From Austwickia chelonae (GTDB taxonomy: Bacteria > Actinomycetota > Actinomycetes > Actinomycetales > Dermatophilaceae), in assembly GCF_003391095.1 (NCBI RefSeq), contig NZ_CP031447.1, forward strand, positions 744,001 through 808,000: DNA of 64,000 nucleotides, given 5' to 3'. The notes under the pieces were generated by a model. The model was not told where the DNA came from. It did no database searches and worked only from the letters and a program-made list of their open reading frames with translations. This document shows, piece after piece, positions 31,316 to 40,309 of this stretch; position 1 is the stretch's first letter; each line of letters opens with the position of its first letter. The translations under genes were made by a program, and so were the position numbers.

Positions 31316-32109
31316 CCGAGCACAGCCCGTTGGTGACCGTTCGTCGTCACGGCCCGCAGGACCGGGTGGCCGAGCTGGTCCTCGACCGGCCCGAGGCGAT
31401 GAATGCGGTGTCGACGGCGATGGCGGAGGCCATCGCCACGGCGACTGGCGAACTCGCCCGTGACCAAGGCATCTCCTGTGTGGTGTTGACCAGTACGCAC
31501 TCCCGTGCGTTCTGCGTGGGCGCCGATCTGAAGGAGCGCCGGACCTTCTCCGACGCCGATCTCTTCGCCCAACGTCCCGTGGCCCGGGCCGCTTACACCG
31601 GGGTTCTAGACCTGCCGATGCCCGTGGTGGCCGCGGTGGACGGTTTCGCGCTGGGCGGAGGCTGCGAGCTGGCGCTGGCCTGCGACCTGGTCGTGGCCGG
31701 AGCCGAGGCTGTCCTGGGCCTGCCGGAGGTTTCGGTGGGTGTCATCCCCGGCGGAGGCGGTACGCAGTTGCTGACCCGTCGGGTCGGCTGGTCGAAGGCC
31801 GCCCGGCTGATCTTCACCGCCCAACGACTGACCGCGGCGGAGGCTGTCGAGCACGGCCTGGTCGATCTGCTGACGCCAGCGGGTCAGGCTCGTGACCAGT
31901 CTTTGGACTTGGCTGGTCGGATCGCCGTGCACAGCCCGGTCGGTCTGCGACAGGCCAAGCGGGCCATGCGGTTGGGCGCTGACGTGGATCTGCGTTCAGG
32001 CTTGGAGATCGAGGATGCTTGCTGGCGGTCCACGGCGTTCAGTGCCGACCGGGCCGAAGGCGTGGCGGCTTTCGTGGAAAAGCGCGAGCCACGCTGGCCG
32101 GGATATTGA
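31312..32109 (+). CDS. Enoyl-CoA hydratase/isomerase family protein
   Basis: A 265-residue crotonase-fold enzyme. Oxyanion-hole segments are SRAFCVGADLKER and FALGGGCELALACDL; a catalytic Glu is present in GLPEVSVGVIPGGGG. The AUH/methylglutaconyl-CoA-hydratase-like spacing hints at a role in leucine or fatty-acid breakdown, but this is not certain. GGAGG precedes the ATG at 7 nt. It is translationally coupled to the adenylate cyclase, an unusual pairing. Confidence 0.9.
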   Translation: MTEHSPLVTVRRHGPQDRVAELVLDRPEAMNAVSTAMAEAIATATGELARDQGISCVVLTSTHSRAFCVGADLKERRTFSDADLFAQRPVARAAYTGVLDLPMPVVAAVDGFALGGGCELALACDLVVAGAEAVLGLPEVSVGVIPGGGGTQLLTRRVGWSKAARLIFTAQRLTAAEAVEHGLVDLLTPAGQARDQSLDLAGRIAVHSPVGLRQAKRAMRLGADVDLRSGLEIEDACWRSTAFSADRAEGVAAFVEKREPRWPGY

Positions 32110-32194
32110 TCCTCGGTCCACTTTTCGCTGCTCACACTGTGATTCATGTCCAATTTACTTGGCAGGTCATCCTACTGGGACCCATTTCGGACCC

Positions 32195-32200
32195 TAATAT
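32195..32200 (+). promoter_or_regulatory. -10 box of response regulator gene, leaderless start
   Basis: TAATAT, nearly consensus, ends 6 nt before the ATG at 32207. Confidence 0.6.
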
Positions 32201-32206
32201 GACGCC

Positions 32207-32887
32207 ATGATCAGAGTTCTGCTGGCCGAGGACGATCCGGCGATCAGCGAACCTCTTGCCCGAGCCCTGCGCCGTGAGGGATACACCGTCACGGTCTCCG
32301 ATGACGGCTTGCGGGCACTCGCTGCCGCGCAGGACAACCCCGACCTGGTGATTCTTGACCTGGGGTTACCGACCATGGACGGTTTGGAGGTCTGCCGACG
32401 ACTACGTGGTGAGGGTCGGACCGCGCCGATCCTGATCCTTACGGCTCGGGCGGACGAGGTCGACACCGTGGTGGGGCTCGATGCGGGCGCCGACGACTAT
32501 GTCACCAAGCCCTTCCGGTTGGCCGAGCTGCTGGCCAGGGTGCGGGCTCTGCTGCGACGGACTCCCGGGTCGTTAGGAGAGGACGAGGGCGGTATCCGGA
32601 TCGATGCCCAGGCACGTCGCGCTTACATGAATGACGAGGAGCTTCAGCTCACCGCGAAGGAGTTCGACCTTCTGCGGGTGTTGGTGCGGGAGCAAGGAAA
32701 AGTGGTTTCCCGGGAGCAGCTCATGCGGGAGGTCTGGGAGACCCAGTGGTTCGGGTCGACGAAGACCCTGGACATGCATGTGTCGGTATTGCGCCGCAAG
32801 CTGGGCGACGACGCGGCCCGTCCTCGTTACATCACGACTGTACGAGGGGTGGGTTTCCGCTTCGAACGCGCCGACGGAACGAGCTGA
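32207..32887 (+). CDS. OmpR-family response regulator
   Basis: A 226-residue two-component regulator. The receiver domain (about 1-115) has acidic residues ED at 8-9, the phosphoacceptor D51 (LVILDLGLP) and the conserved TKPF lysine. The C-terminal winged helix (about 125-223) contains the typical VVSREQLMREVW and TLDMHVSVLRRKLGDD segments. The cognate kinase gene starts 3 nt downstream. No signal can be named from the sequence. Confidence 0.95.
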   Translation: MIRVLLAEDDPAISEPLARALRREGYTVTVSDDGLRALAAAQDNPDLVILDLGLPTMDGLEVCRRLRGEGRTAPILILTARADEVDTVVGLDAGADDYVTKPFRLAELLARVRALLRRTPGSLGEDEGGIRIDAQARRAYMNDEELQLTAKEFDLLRVLVREQGKVVSREQLMREVWETQWFGSTKTLDMHVSVLRRKLGDDAARPRYITTVRGVGFRFERADGTS

Positions 32888-32890
32888 CCG

Positions 32891-33949
32891 GTGCGCCGGA
32901 TGCTGGTGCGGTCGACGATCTGGGCCGGTCTGGTCGGCCTGATCGTCTTCTTCGTCCCGGTCTCGGTCCTGACGGTGGTCTTCGTCCGTTGGCATGAGGA
33001 ACGGGTCGGGAGCTGTCGTGTCGAGCCGTGGCAGTACAGCCCGTGGTGGTTGTTCTTCGCGGGTTTTTCCTTGGCGGTGCTGGCCAGTGTCATCGGCCTG
33101 TGGCTGGCGATTCGGCAGGCTGATCGTTTTGTCGAGCCTCTGCAACGGTTGACCGATCAAGCGGAACGGTTGGGGTCGGGGGACGCCAGGTACGAGCGGA
33201 TCCAATCGGGGATCGAGGAGATCGACCGGGTTTCGGACGTGCTTTCGCGCAGTGCGCAGCAGCTGTTGACCTCCTTGTCGGTGGAGCGGGATTTCGCCTC
33301 TGATGCCTCCCACCAATTACGGACCCCGTTGACGGCGCTGTTGATGCGTCTGGAAGAGATCTCGGTGACCGATGACGTCACGGTCGCGCAGGAGGAGGCG
33401 AATATCGCCATCGAGCAGGTGGAGCGGCTGAACGCGACGGTGGATGCGCTTCTGACACGTTCGAGGGGGCACACGCCGACCTCGATGACGGCGCCCACTT
33501 CTCTCGACGCTGTGTTGGCACGTCTGCAACGGGAGTGGATGCCTGCTTTTGAGGCTGCTCAGCGCACGGTTCGGGTCAGCGGGGAGCGGGGCTTGCGATT
33601 GGTCACCAATCAGGTGGCCTTGGCGCAGATCTTGTCGACCTTGATCGAGAATTCGTTGGTGCACGGGCGGGGCCTGGTCCGGATCGATGCTCGTCGTTCG
33701 GGGCCGTCCGGGGTGATCGAGGTCTCTGACCAGGGTCCTGGGGTGTCTCCGGAACTGGCCCCGCATATTTTCGAGCGCAGTGTGTCGACGAAGAGCACCG
33801 GTCTCGGGCTGGGGCTGGCGCGTGATTTGGCGGAGAGTCATGGGGGTCGACTGGAACTGGTTCAGGGGTATCCGGTGGTTTTCGCACTCTTTCTCTCTGC
33901 GGCGGAGGTGGGGACGGACGGTGAACCGGAGCACGAGATCCTGGGGTAA
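32891..33949 (+). CDS. Sensor histidine kinase
   Basis: A 352-residue membrane kinase starting at GTG. Two helices (about 9-31 and 53-74) flank a very short extracytoplasmic loop (about 32-52, with one Cys), followed by HAMP, a DHp box DASHQLRTPLTAL with H141, and a HATPase domain with N box IENSLVHG and G boxes DQGPG and GLGLGLA. The tiny loop argues against a large ligand-binding sensor and for sensing at or in the membrane. It pairs with the upstream response regulator. Confidence 0.93.
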   Translation: MRRMLVRSTIWAGLVGLIVFFVPVSVLTVVFVRWHEERVGSCRVEPWQYSPWWLFFAGFSLAVLASVIGLWLAIRQADRFVEPLQRLTDQAERLGSGDARYERIQSGIEEIDRVSDVLSRSAQQLLTSLSVERDFASDASHQLRTPLTALLMRLEEISVTDDVTVAQEEANIAIEQVERLNATVDALLTRSRGHTPTSMTAPTSLDAVLARLQREWMPAFEAAQRTVRVSGERGLRLVTNQVALAQILSTLIENSLVHGRGLVRIDARRSGPSGVIEVSDQGPGVSPELAPHIFERSVSTKSTGLGLGLARDLAESHGGRLELVQGYPVVFALFLSAAEVGTDGEPEHEILG

Positions 33950-33997
33950 CTGTGGCAGTGGCAACGGCAGTGCAGGGTGATTCAGCTGGTGAACGAC

Positions 33998-34003
33998 TAG
34001 CCT
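33998..34003 (+). promoter_or_regulatory. -10 box of purK, leaderless start
   Basis: TAGCCT ends 7 nt before the GTG start codon at 34011, the same box and spacing as birA. Confidence 0.55.
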
Positions 34004-34010
34004 GGCCTGC

Positions 34011-35267
34011 GTGACTGATGTGGTGCGTGCTCCTGGTGGTTTTCCCGTCGTGGGTGTGATCGGCGGCGGTCAGCTTGCTCGGATGTGTCAACCGCCGGCG
34101 GTGGCCTTGGGGGTGCAGCTGTCGATTCTGGCGGAGAACGACAAGGCGTCGGCAGCCTTGGTGGTCCCTTCGTCGCCGGTGGGTGATCATGGCGACCTGG
34201 CGGCGGTGCGTGAATTCGCCAGGCATTGTGACGTGGTCACTTTCGATCACGAGCAGGTGCCGACTGAGGTCTTGGCTGCTCTGGAAGCTGACGGGGTGGT
34301 TCTGCAGCCCTCGCCGCAGGCGTTGGTCTTCGCTCAGGACAAGCTGCGGATGCGTCGCCGGTTGAGCGAGTTGGGGGTGCCTTGTCCGCGTTGGGCGCAG
34401 GTCACGACCCGGGAAGAAGTGCTCGCTTTCGGAGAAGAAGTGGGCTGGCCGTTGATCGTGAAGGCTCCTCGTGGCGGATATGACGGCAAAGGGGTCCTGG
34501 TCGCCGGCGGCATCGAGGAGGTCGACCCCTGGCTGTCTGAGGTGGCCCGGGACCGCGCGACAGTCGCGGAACAGGCTGGAGGAGTGGGCGCGAGCGGATC
34601 GCCGTCCGTTCCGGCGTTCGCCGATGGGCTTCTCGTGGAAGAGAAGGTCGACTTCGTGCGAGAGCTGGCGGTATTGGTGGCGCGGAGCCCGTCCGGTCAG
34701 GCGACGGCTTGGCCGGTGGTGGAGACGGTCCAGGTGGGCGGGGTGTGTGCGGAGGTCCTGGCTCCTGCCCCGGATCTGACGGAGGAGGTCGCTCTCGCGG
34801 CGACGCGCGACGCTTTACGGATCGCCGGTGAACTGGGCGTGACCGGGGTGCTGGCGGTGGAGATGTTCGAAGTACCCGCGACATCGGGGCGGGGGGGTTC
34901 TCGTTGTGTGGTGAACGAGCTGGCGATGCGTCCGCACAACAGCGGCCATTGGACGATCGAGGGGTCGGTGACGAGCCAGTTCGAGCAGCATCTGCGAGCT
35001 GTTCTGGACCTGCCTCTGGGCGATCCACGGCCCCGCTCCCGGTGGACGGTGATGGGCAATGTTCTCGGTGGCGACTATTCGGAGTTGTACTCGACCTATC
35101 GGCATCTCCTGGCGCGGGACCCGGGGCTACGGGTGCATTTCTACGGTAAAGAGGTGCGTCCGGGGCGCAAGGTCGGTCATGTGACCGTGTGCGGTGAAGA
35201 TCTGGCAGATCTGCGCGAGCGGGCCCGTCACGCGACCGAGTTCGTGACTGGTGTGATCACCGGGTGA
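34011..35267 (+). CDS. purK: N5-carboxyaminoimidazole ribonucleotide synthase
   Basis: A 418-residue ATP-grasp enzyme that carboxylates aminoimidazole ribonucleotide with bicarbonate and ATP in purine synthesis. Marks are [11 protein letters not shown] (N-terminal), the [13 protein letters not shown] nucleotide loop, and [14 protein letters not shown] near the active site. It initiates at GTG directly behind a -10-like box. purE follows after 46 nt and catalyses the next step. An insertion of about 15 residues with Gly/Ser/Pro ([14 protein letters not shown]) lies in the central domain. Confidence 0.95.
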   Translation: MTDVVRAPGGFPVVGVIGGGQLARMCQPPAVALGVQLSILAENDKASAALVVPSSPVGDHGDLAAVREFARHCDVVTFDHEQVPTEVLAALEADGVVLQPSPQALVFAQDKLRMRRRLSELGVPCPRWAQVTTREEVLAFGEEVGWPLIVKAPRGGYDGKGVLVAGGIEEVDPWLSEVARDRATVAEQAGGVGASGSPSVPAFADGLLVEEKVDFVRELAVLVARSPSGQATAWPVVETVQVGGVCAEVLAPAPDLTEEVALAATRDALRIAGELGVTGVLAVEMFEVPATSGRGGSRCVVNELAMRPHNSGHWTIEGSVTSQFEQHLRAVLDLPLGDPRPRSRWTVMGNVLGGDYSELYSTYRHLLARDPGLRVHFYGKEVRPGRKVGHVTVCGEDLADLRERARHATEFVTGVITG

Positions 35268-35313
35268 GTTGTGCAGGACATCGATCGAGGAAGAACACGT
35301 GGAAAGGCGTCTG

Positions 35314-35826
35314 ATGAGTGATGGCCCCGTCGTAGGGATCGTGATGGGCAGCGACAGCGACTGGCCGGTCATGGAGGAGGCGGCTCAGGCCTTGACCGAG
35401 TTCGGGATTCCATATGAGGCCGATGTGGTCTCTGCGCATCGGATGCCGACGGCGATGATCGCCTATGGGCAGGAGGCGGCAGGACGAGGCCTGCGGGTGA
35501 TCATCGCCGGCGCAGGTGGCGCGGCACATCTGCCTGGGATGTTGGCGGCGGTGACTCCGCTGCCGGTGATCGGGGTGCCGGTTCCTTTGGCTCGTTTGGA
35601 CGGCATGGATTCTTTGTTGTCGATCGTGCAGATGCCGGCAGGGGTTCCCGTGGCGACGGTGTCGATCGGCGGTGCTCGTAACGCCGGTCTGCTGGCGGCC
35701 CGGATCGTGGGTTCGGGGACCAGTGAACAGGACGCGGGCGTTCGGGAACGCATGGTGGATTTCCAGGGCGACCTGGAGCGGGTGGCCCGGGAGAAGGGGC
35801 GCCGTCTGCGCGAAAGTTGCCGGTGA
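35314..35826 (+). CDS. purE: N5-carboxyaminoimidazole ribonucleotide mutase
   Basis: A 170-residue class I PurE that moves the carboxylate from N5 to C4 to give CAIR. Motifs are MGSDSDW, SAHRMP with the catalytic His, and [11 protein letters not shown]. The ATG at 35314, preceded by GGAAAGG, was chosen over an upstream in-frame codon. It forms the purK-purE unit. A small AGCACA-GGG-TGTGCT inverted repeat at 35866-35880 may end the transcript. Confidence 0.95.
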   Translation: MSDGPVVGIVMGSDSDWPVMEEAAQALTEFGIPYEADVVSAHRMPTAMIAYGQEAAGRGLRVIIAGAGGAAHLPGMLAAVTPLPVIGVPVPLARLDGMDSLLSIVQMPAGVPVATVSIGGARNAGLLAARIVGSGTSEQDAGVRERMVDFQGDLERVAREKGRRLRESCR

Positions 35827-35980
35827 GACGGTCTTCGATCGGTGGATGAGCGTACTGCCGCCGGGAGCACAGGGTGTGCTTCGCAGAGGGACGGAGCCGT
35901 TCGCGTAGCGTGTGCCGTGGCGGGAGAACCTCGGAAACACTTCCGATAGTGTTGTGAGGCAGCGGATCTCAGGAGGCATG

Positions 35981-37030
35981 ATGCGTTTCGGAATGGTGAT
36001 TCCGCAGGGATGTCGGCTGGATCTGGCCGGTATCGATCCGCTGCAACACTGGGGCGTCATGGCGGGCCTGGCTCGCCGCGCCGACGCGGGCGACTCCTGG
36101 TCCGGCATCTGGCTTCACGACCACCTGCACACCTTTCCCACGGCCACCGACGAGGCCACCCACGAGCTCTGGGCGGTGACGGCCGCGCTCGCCGCAGTCA
36201 CTGTGCGAGTCCGTTTGGGGCAGGTGGGCACCTGCCTGGCCGGCCGGCCCCCGGCCATCCTGGCCAAGACGGCCGCCACTGTCGACGTGATCGCCGAGGG
36301 CCGACTGGACGTGGGACTCGGTGCGATCCACGACCCCGAGGAGTGGCGGGCCTATGGGCTGGTCGTCCCCGAGTTCGCTGATCAGGTGGCAGATCTACGG
36401 GAAGCCTCGCGGATCATGCGCCGCGCCTGGACCACGGGCCACCTGGATTTCGTGGGCGAACGCTATCTCGTCGACGGCGGGATCTGCAGGCCGCTCCCGG
36501 TGCAGACGACCGGTACCGGGAGAAGTCTGCCGTTGTGGTTGGCCTGCGACGGGGAGCCGGCGCTCCTCCGGGTGGCCGCCGAAGAGGCCGACGGTGTGCA
36601 TCTGTCCGGGGACCCGGATGAATTCGCTGCGCAAAGCGAGCTCCTGGCCCAGCGCTGTCATGAGGTGGGTCGGGATACGGCCGAGATTCTGCGCGCAGGG
36701 ATCTTCGACGTGGTGATCGGGGTCGACGAGGGCAATGTGCAGCGTCGTCTCGACTGGTATCGCGGGCATCTGTCCGCTGCCGGTGTCGGGGACGAAGTGG
36801 GCTTGCGCACGGTCGAGGAGCTGATCCGACAGCCACTCGTGGGCACACCGGAGACGATCGTGCAGACCTTACAAGGCCTGCACGCCCAGGGGATGGGATA
36901 TGCGATCTGCTATTTCCCTGAATCTGCCTATGACGTGAGCGGATTGGACCTGTTTGAACGTGCAGTGATCCCTCAATTACGGCAGAAGGAGAACTCCCAC
37001 CACCGCCATTGGCCTTTCCATCTTCCCTGA
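35981..37030 (+). CDS. LLM-class flavin-dependent oxidoreductase
   Basis: A 349-residue luciferase-like monooxygenase family protein (TIM barrel, FMN or F420 dependent). The N-terminal RFGMVIPQGCRLDL, the ATVDVIAEGRLDVGLGAIHD segment and the C-terminal VGTPETIVQTLQGLHAQGM block are characteristic. Two adjacent ATGs occur after AGGAGG; the second (35981) has better spacing. A TAGTGT box at 35946-35951 could be its -10. Substrate and cofactor cannot be settled; F420 use is common in this family in actinobacteria. Confidence 0.85.
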   Translation: MRFGMVIPQGCRLDLAGIDPLQHWGVMAGLARRADAGDSWSGIWLHDHLHTFPTATDEATHELWAVTAALAAVTVRVRLGQVGTCLAGRPPAILAKTAATVDVIAEGRLDVGLGAIHDPEEWRAYGLVVPEFADQVADLREASRIMRRAWTTGHLDFVGERYLVDGGICRPLPVQTTGTGRSLPLWLACDGEPALLRVAAEEADGVHLSGDPDEFAAQSELLAQRCHEVGRDTAEILRAGIFDVVIGVDEGNVQRRLDWYRGHLSAAGVGDEVGLRTVEELIRQPLVGTPETIVQTLQGLHAQGMGYAICYFPESAYDVSGLDLFERAVIPQLRQKENSHHRHWPFHLP

Positions 37031-37474
37031 TCGGAAGGGGGACCGGTCGCTGACCTGTGAGGCTACCCATGACAGCGATACGAGCCTCCGAGAGGAGAGA
37101 GAAATATCACGTCTTCGCGCACCGGGCTCTTCTCCTCCGTTGTCGATGCCCGTTGCCGGCAACGGAGTCACCTGCTGACCATGTCGGCGCCGGAGCACTG
37201 CCGGGGCACAAGAAGATCGGAATGCCTAGTCGAAAGACTTCGTCAAGGTTCTGACCTGCTCATGTTCACTTGTCATGGCTTTTCTCTCCTCCCTCGAACG
37301 GGCCGAAGAAGGCGTTCGACGGCTGCTCGAAGAGGGCAGACCCGACCCATATGTCATGAAGAACGTTCGAAGTTCCCTGGAGTTCTCCTGACCGGGAGTC
37401 GACTTGGACGTCGACGCTGATTAAGGGGGGGTGTGGATAAAATCCACAGACCTTCCCCCGATACTGGGATGATC
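37031..37474. other. 444-nt intergenic region before the LCP gene
   Basis: No convincing gene is present. The region has a 16-bp perfect palindrome at 37150-37165 (CCGTTGCCGGCAACGG) and a hairpin at 37432-37448 close to the LCP start, listed separately. Base composition is less GC-rich in places. A 65-codon frame at 37057-37254 has no ribosome-binding site or recognisable protein features. Confidence 0.5.
37432..37448 (+). promoter_or_regulatory. Leader hairpin upstream of LCP gene
   Basis: TGTGGAT-AAA-ATCCACA forms a perfect 7-bp stem with an AAA loop, flanked by a run of seven G on the left (about 37425-37431) and CCCCC at 37455-37459 that can extend it. It ends 26 nt before the chosen ATG, so it could affect translation of the LCP gene. 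Confidence 0.4.
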
Positions 37475-39211
37475 ATGAGTCGGCACAACTCCCGCGATCC
37501 CTACCGCGACCGCCAGGACGACGATGCCTCGATGGGTTCCCGTCGAGGCATCCGCGAAGTCCGCGGCGGCGGTGGCGCGCGCGCGAACGCTTATCGATCC
37601 AGGCGTCCAACGGAGCCACCGTCGGATTACGCCGATGACTACGACGACAGACCGCGCGCCCGCCCGGTCCCGCCTCGGCGTGCATCTGCCTCCGGACGTC
37701 CGCGTCCGCAAGGGGGCGCACCCGCTCGGCAGACGTTGTCCGACCCGGACCGGCTTCCGCCGCGATTACGCCGGCGGCGCGCGTACGCGCTGGTCGGGAT
37801 GACCTTCGTCGCTCCCGGGTCGGCCCAGCTGGTCGCGGGTAACCGCCGACTGGGTCAGTTCGGGATGCGTTTGTGGTTCACCGTTCTGGCCTTTGCGGTG
37901 GGTGTGGCCATCCTGGCGGTGGTCAAGCGCAGCTGGGTGCTCTCCTTCGCCACCAGGTCCTGGGCCTTGATCACCTTGGCCGTGGTCCTGGGTGTCCTGG
38001 GTTTCCTGTGGGCGATCACCTTCATCGACGCAGCCCGCTTGGCCAGCACTCGCCGGTTGAAGGCTTCGACACGTCGAGGGGTCGTCTTCCTCGCTGTGAT
38101 CGGCATGGTGGTCACCGCAGGTCCGCTCGGATGGGCAGCATCCACCTTGTACACCGGCAGTACGTTGCTCGACACGGTGTTCGACGCCGGGCAGAGCAAA
38201 GGACGCAGTAAGGGCAGGTACAACATCCTGCTCCTGGGCGGAGACTCCGGGACGGGCCGGATCGGGAACCGACCAGACACCATCATGCTGGCCAGTATCG
38301 ATGGCAACACAGGTAAGACGGTCACCTTCGGATTCGCCCGTGACACCGAGAACATCAACTTCCGGCCTGGATCGACGATGGCCCGTTTGATGCCCAAGGG
38401 CTGGAACTGTGGCGACGAGTGCCTGCTCAACGGCCTGTACATGTGGGCCACGGAGCGGAAGGACCGGTTCCCCAAGGACGTCAAGGACCCAGGCGCCCTG
38501 GCCATGAAGGAAGCGGTCGAATCGCTCTCAGGCCTGGACATCCAGTACTACGCCCTCATCGACCTGCAAGGCTTCCAGACGATGGTCGACGCCATCGGCG
38601 GGCTCGAAGTCGACGTCAAGAAGCGCACACCGGTCGGTGGCGGCACCTCCAAGATCCACGAGTGGATCGAGCCCGGCCGGCATCATTTCAACGGTTTCTA
38701 CGCCCTGTGGTACGCGAGATCCCGTGAAGGCGCGACGAACTACGAGCGGATGGCCCGCCAGAAGTGCGTGCTCCAGGCGGCGACCAAGCAGGTCGACCCC
38801 CAGAAGGTCCTGATGAAGTTCCGTGAACTGGCCTCAGCGGGTAAGCAGGTACTGAACACGGACATTCCCCAGGCGGAGCTGGGCGAGCTCGCTAACCTGG
38901 CGTTGCTCTCCCGATCACACCCGATGAAGAGCATCAACTTCACCCCGCCGTTGATCAAGCCGTGGAGCTACGACCCTCAGGTGATTCGCTCGACCGTTGC
39001 CGAGAGTCTGGGCACGGCGACGCCGTCCCCGTCGAGTACCTCCTCGAGTGCGTCCTCGGCACCGACCACCAGTTCGAAGAGCAGCCCGGGGCAGCGTCCT
39101 GGCGCCGGTGGCCGGACATCGAGCAGCAGTTCGAAGAGCAGCGCTCCGGCGAAGAGCTCGTCGAGTGCAGCGACACCTACCGATGGCACCGAGATCTGCA
39201 CGGTGCCCTGA
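37475..39211 (+). CDS. LytR-CpsA-Psr (LCP) family glycopolymer ligase
   Basis: A 578-residue membrane enzyme. A basic, disordered N-terminus (1-100) is followed by four helices (about 104-122, 130-150, 164-185, 202-221) and an extracytoplasmic LCP domain (about 245-480) with LLLGGDSGTGRIGNRPDTIML and GFARDTENINF. The C-terminus is a long Ser/Thr/Pro tail (about 500-570). LCP proteins transfer lipid-linked glycopolymers to peptidoglycan, which fits the polysaccharide genes that follow. Start choice: ATG 37475 with GGGA upstream; ATG 37469 and GTG 37433 are alternatives. Confidence 0.88.
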   Translation: MSRHNSRDPYRDRQDDDASMGSRRGIREVRGGGGARANAYRSRRPTEPPSDYADDYDDRPRARPVPPRRASASGRPRPQGGAPARQTLSDPDRLPPRLRRRRAYALVGMTFVAPGSAQLVAGNRRLGQFGMRLWFTVLAFAVGVAILAVVKRSWVLSFATRSWALITLAVVLGVLGFLWAITFIDAARLASTRRLKASTRRGVVFLAVIGMVVTAGPLGWAASTLYTGSTLLDTVFDAGQSKGRSKGRYNILLLGGDSGTGRIGNRPDTIMLASIDGNTGKTVTFGFARDTENINFRPGSTMARLMPKGWNCGDECLLNGLYMWATERKDRFPKDVKDPGALAMKEAVESLSGLDIQYYALIDLQGFQTMVDAIGGLEVDVKKRTPVGGGTSKIHEWIEPGRHHFNGFYALWYARSREGATNYERMARQKCVLQAATKQVDPQKVLMKFRELASAGKQVLNTDIPQAELGELANLALLSRSHPMKSINFTPPLIKPWSYDPQVIRSTVAESLGTATPSPSSTSSSASSAPTTSSKSSPGQRPGAGGRTSSSSSKSSAPAKSSSSAATPTDGTEICTVP

Positions 39212-39259
39212 CCAGGCGCCCTTCGAGGGATGCCTACCCCTCTCGTGGACGGAGAAGAG

Positions 39260-40309
39260 ATGTCTGTGGACGGTGGTCTGACTCGGGCCGGCACGCCGGG
39301 TCAGGATCTGGCAGCCTCGGCCGAGGAGTGGCCGAGTGTCAGCGTGATCATGCCGATCCTCAACGAGGAGAAGTACCTGGCAGATGCGGTGCGTCGGGTC
39401 CTGGCACAGCAGTACGAAGGCGCATTGGAAGTGGTGCTGGCGGTGGGGCCCAGCCAGGACGCGACCGCAGCGGTGGCCCAGACGTTGGCCGGAGCCGACG
39501 CCCGGGTCCGAGTGGTGGAGAACCCCAGCGGCCGGACCCCGGACGGCTTGAACGCCGCATTGCACGCGGCACAGCACGACGTGATCGTTCGGGTCGACGG
39601 GCATGCCGAGCTCTCGGACGGGTACATCCGGACAGCAGTCGCCGAGCTGGAACGTACTGGGGCGGTCAATGTCGGCGGGATCATGGACGCCCAGGGCACT
39701 ACGTCTTTCGAGCAAGCAGTGGCTTGTGCGATGAAGTCCCCCCTGGGCGTCGGTAACGCTCGCTTCCACTGTGGTGGTGGGGAGGGCGAAGCGGAGACGG
39801 TCTACCTGGGTGTCTTCCGTCGTGAAACGCTCTTGCAGATTGGCGGTTACGACAGCCACTTCACTCGGGCCCAGGACTGGGAGCTGAATCATCGGTTGCG
39901 GCAGTCCGGCGGGCGGGTCTGGTTCACGCCTGAGTTGAAAGTGACTTATCGCCCTCGGCCCACGGTGAACAAACTGTCCCGGCAGTACTTCGAGTACGGC
40001 CGCTGGCGTCGGGTGGTCTCAGCGCATCACGCCACGATCAACCCGCGCTATCTGGCACCTCCGGCAATGGTGCTGGGGACGGCGGCGGCCACGGTCGCTG
40101 GGCTGCGTCGGCCTGCTCTCCTCGCTGTTCCTGCGGCCTATCTCGCCGCAGTGGCTGCTGGCGGCCTTGCCATCAGTAAGGGACAGAAGACCAGTACCCG
40201 AGCGTTGGTACCGGTGGCTCTGGCAACGATGCACTGGTCGTGGGGGGTTGGCTTCCTGACGAGTCCTCGGCGGCTGCGTCGTCCGGTGCAGGAGAAGACG
40301 GAGGCGTGA
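39260..40309 (+). CDS. Glycosyltransferase family 2 (ExoA-like)
   Basis: A 349-residue GT-A enzyme with catalytic-domain motifs SVIMPILNEEKYL at the start, VRVDGHAEL (DxD-like DGH metal region) and the ED-type AQDWELNHRLRQSG acceptor site. Two hydrophobic C-terminal segments (about 255-320) suggest membrane association, as in ExoA, which extends lipid-linked saccharide. A GGAGAAG site fixes the ATG at 39260. It lies 48 nt after the LCP gene and overlaps the next glycosyltransferase by 4 nt, so these act together. Confidence 0.9.
   Translation: MSVDGGLTRAGTPGQDLAASAEEWPSVSVIMPILNEEKYLADAVRRVLAQQYEGALEVVLAVGPSQDATAAVAQTLAGADARVRVVENPSGRTPDGLNAALHAAQHDVIVRVDGHAELSDGYIRTAVAELERTGAVNVGGIMDAQGTTSFEQAVACAMKSPLGVGNARFHCGGGEGEAETVYLGVFRRETLLQIGGYDSHFTRAQDWELNHRLRQSGGRVWFTPELKVTYRPRPTVNKLSRQYFEYGRWRRVVSAHHATINPRYLAPPAMVLGTAAATVAGLRRPALLAVPAAYLAAVAAGGLAISKGQKTSTRALVPVALATMHWSWGVGFLTSPRRLRRPVQEKTEA

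Noticed and set aside
37150-37165. 16-bp palindrome CCGTTGCCGGCAACGG
   Set aside because: Perfect but isolated, more than 300 nt from the next start and with no nearby promoter; in GC-rich DNA such palindromes occur by chance.
37057-37254. 65-codon frame in the LLM-LCP intergenic region
   Set aside because: No ribosome-binding site, no similarity, Arg/Cys-rich composition; treated as chance.
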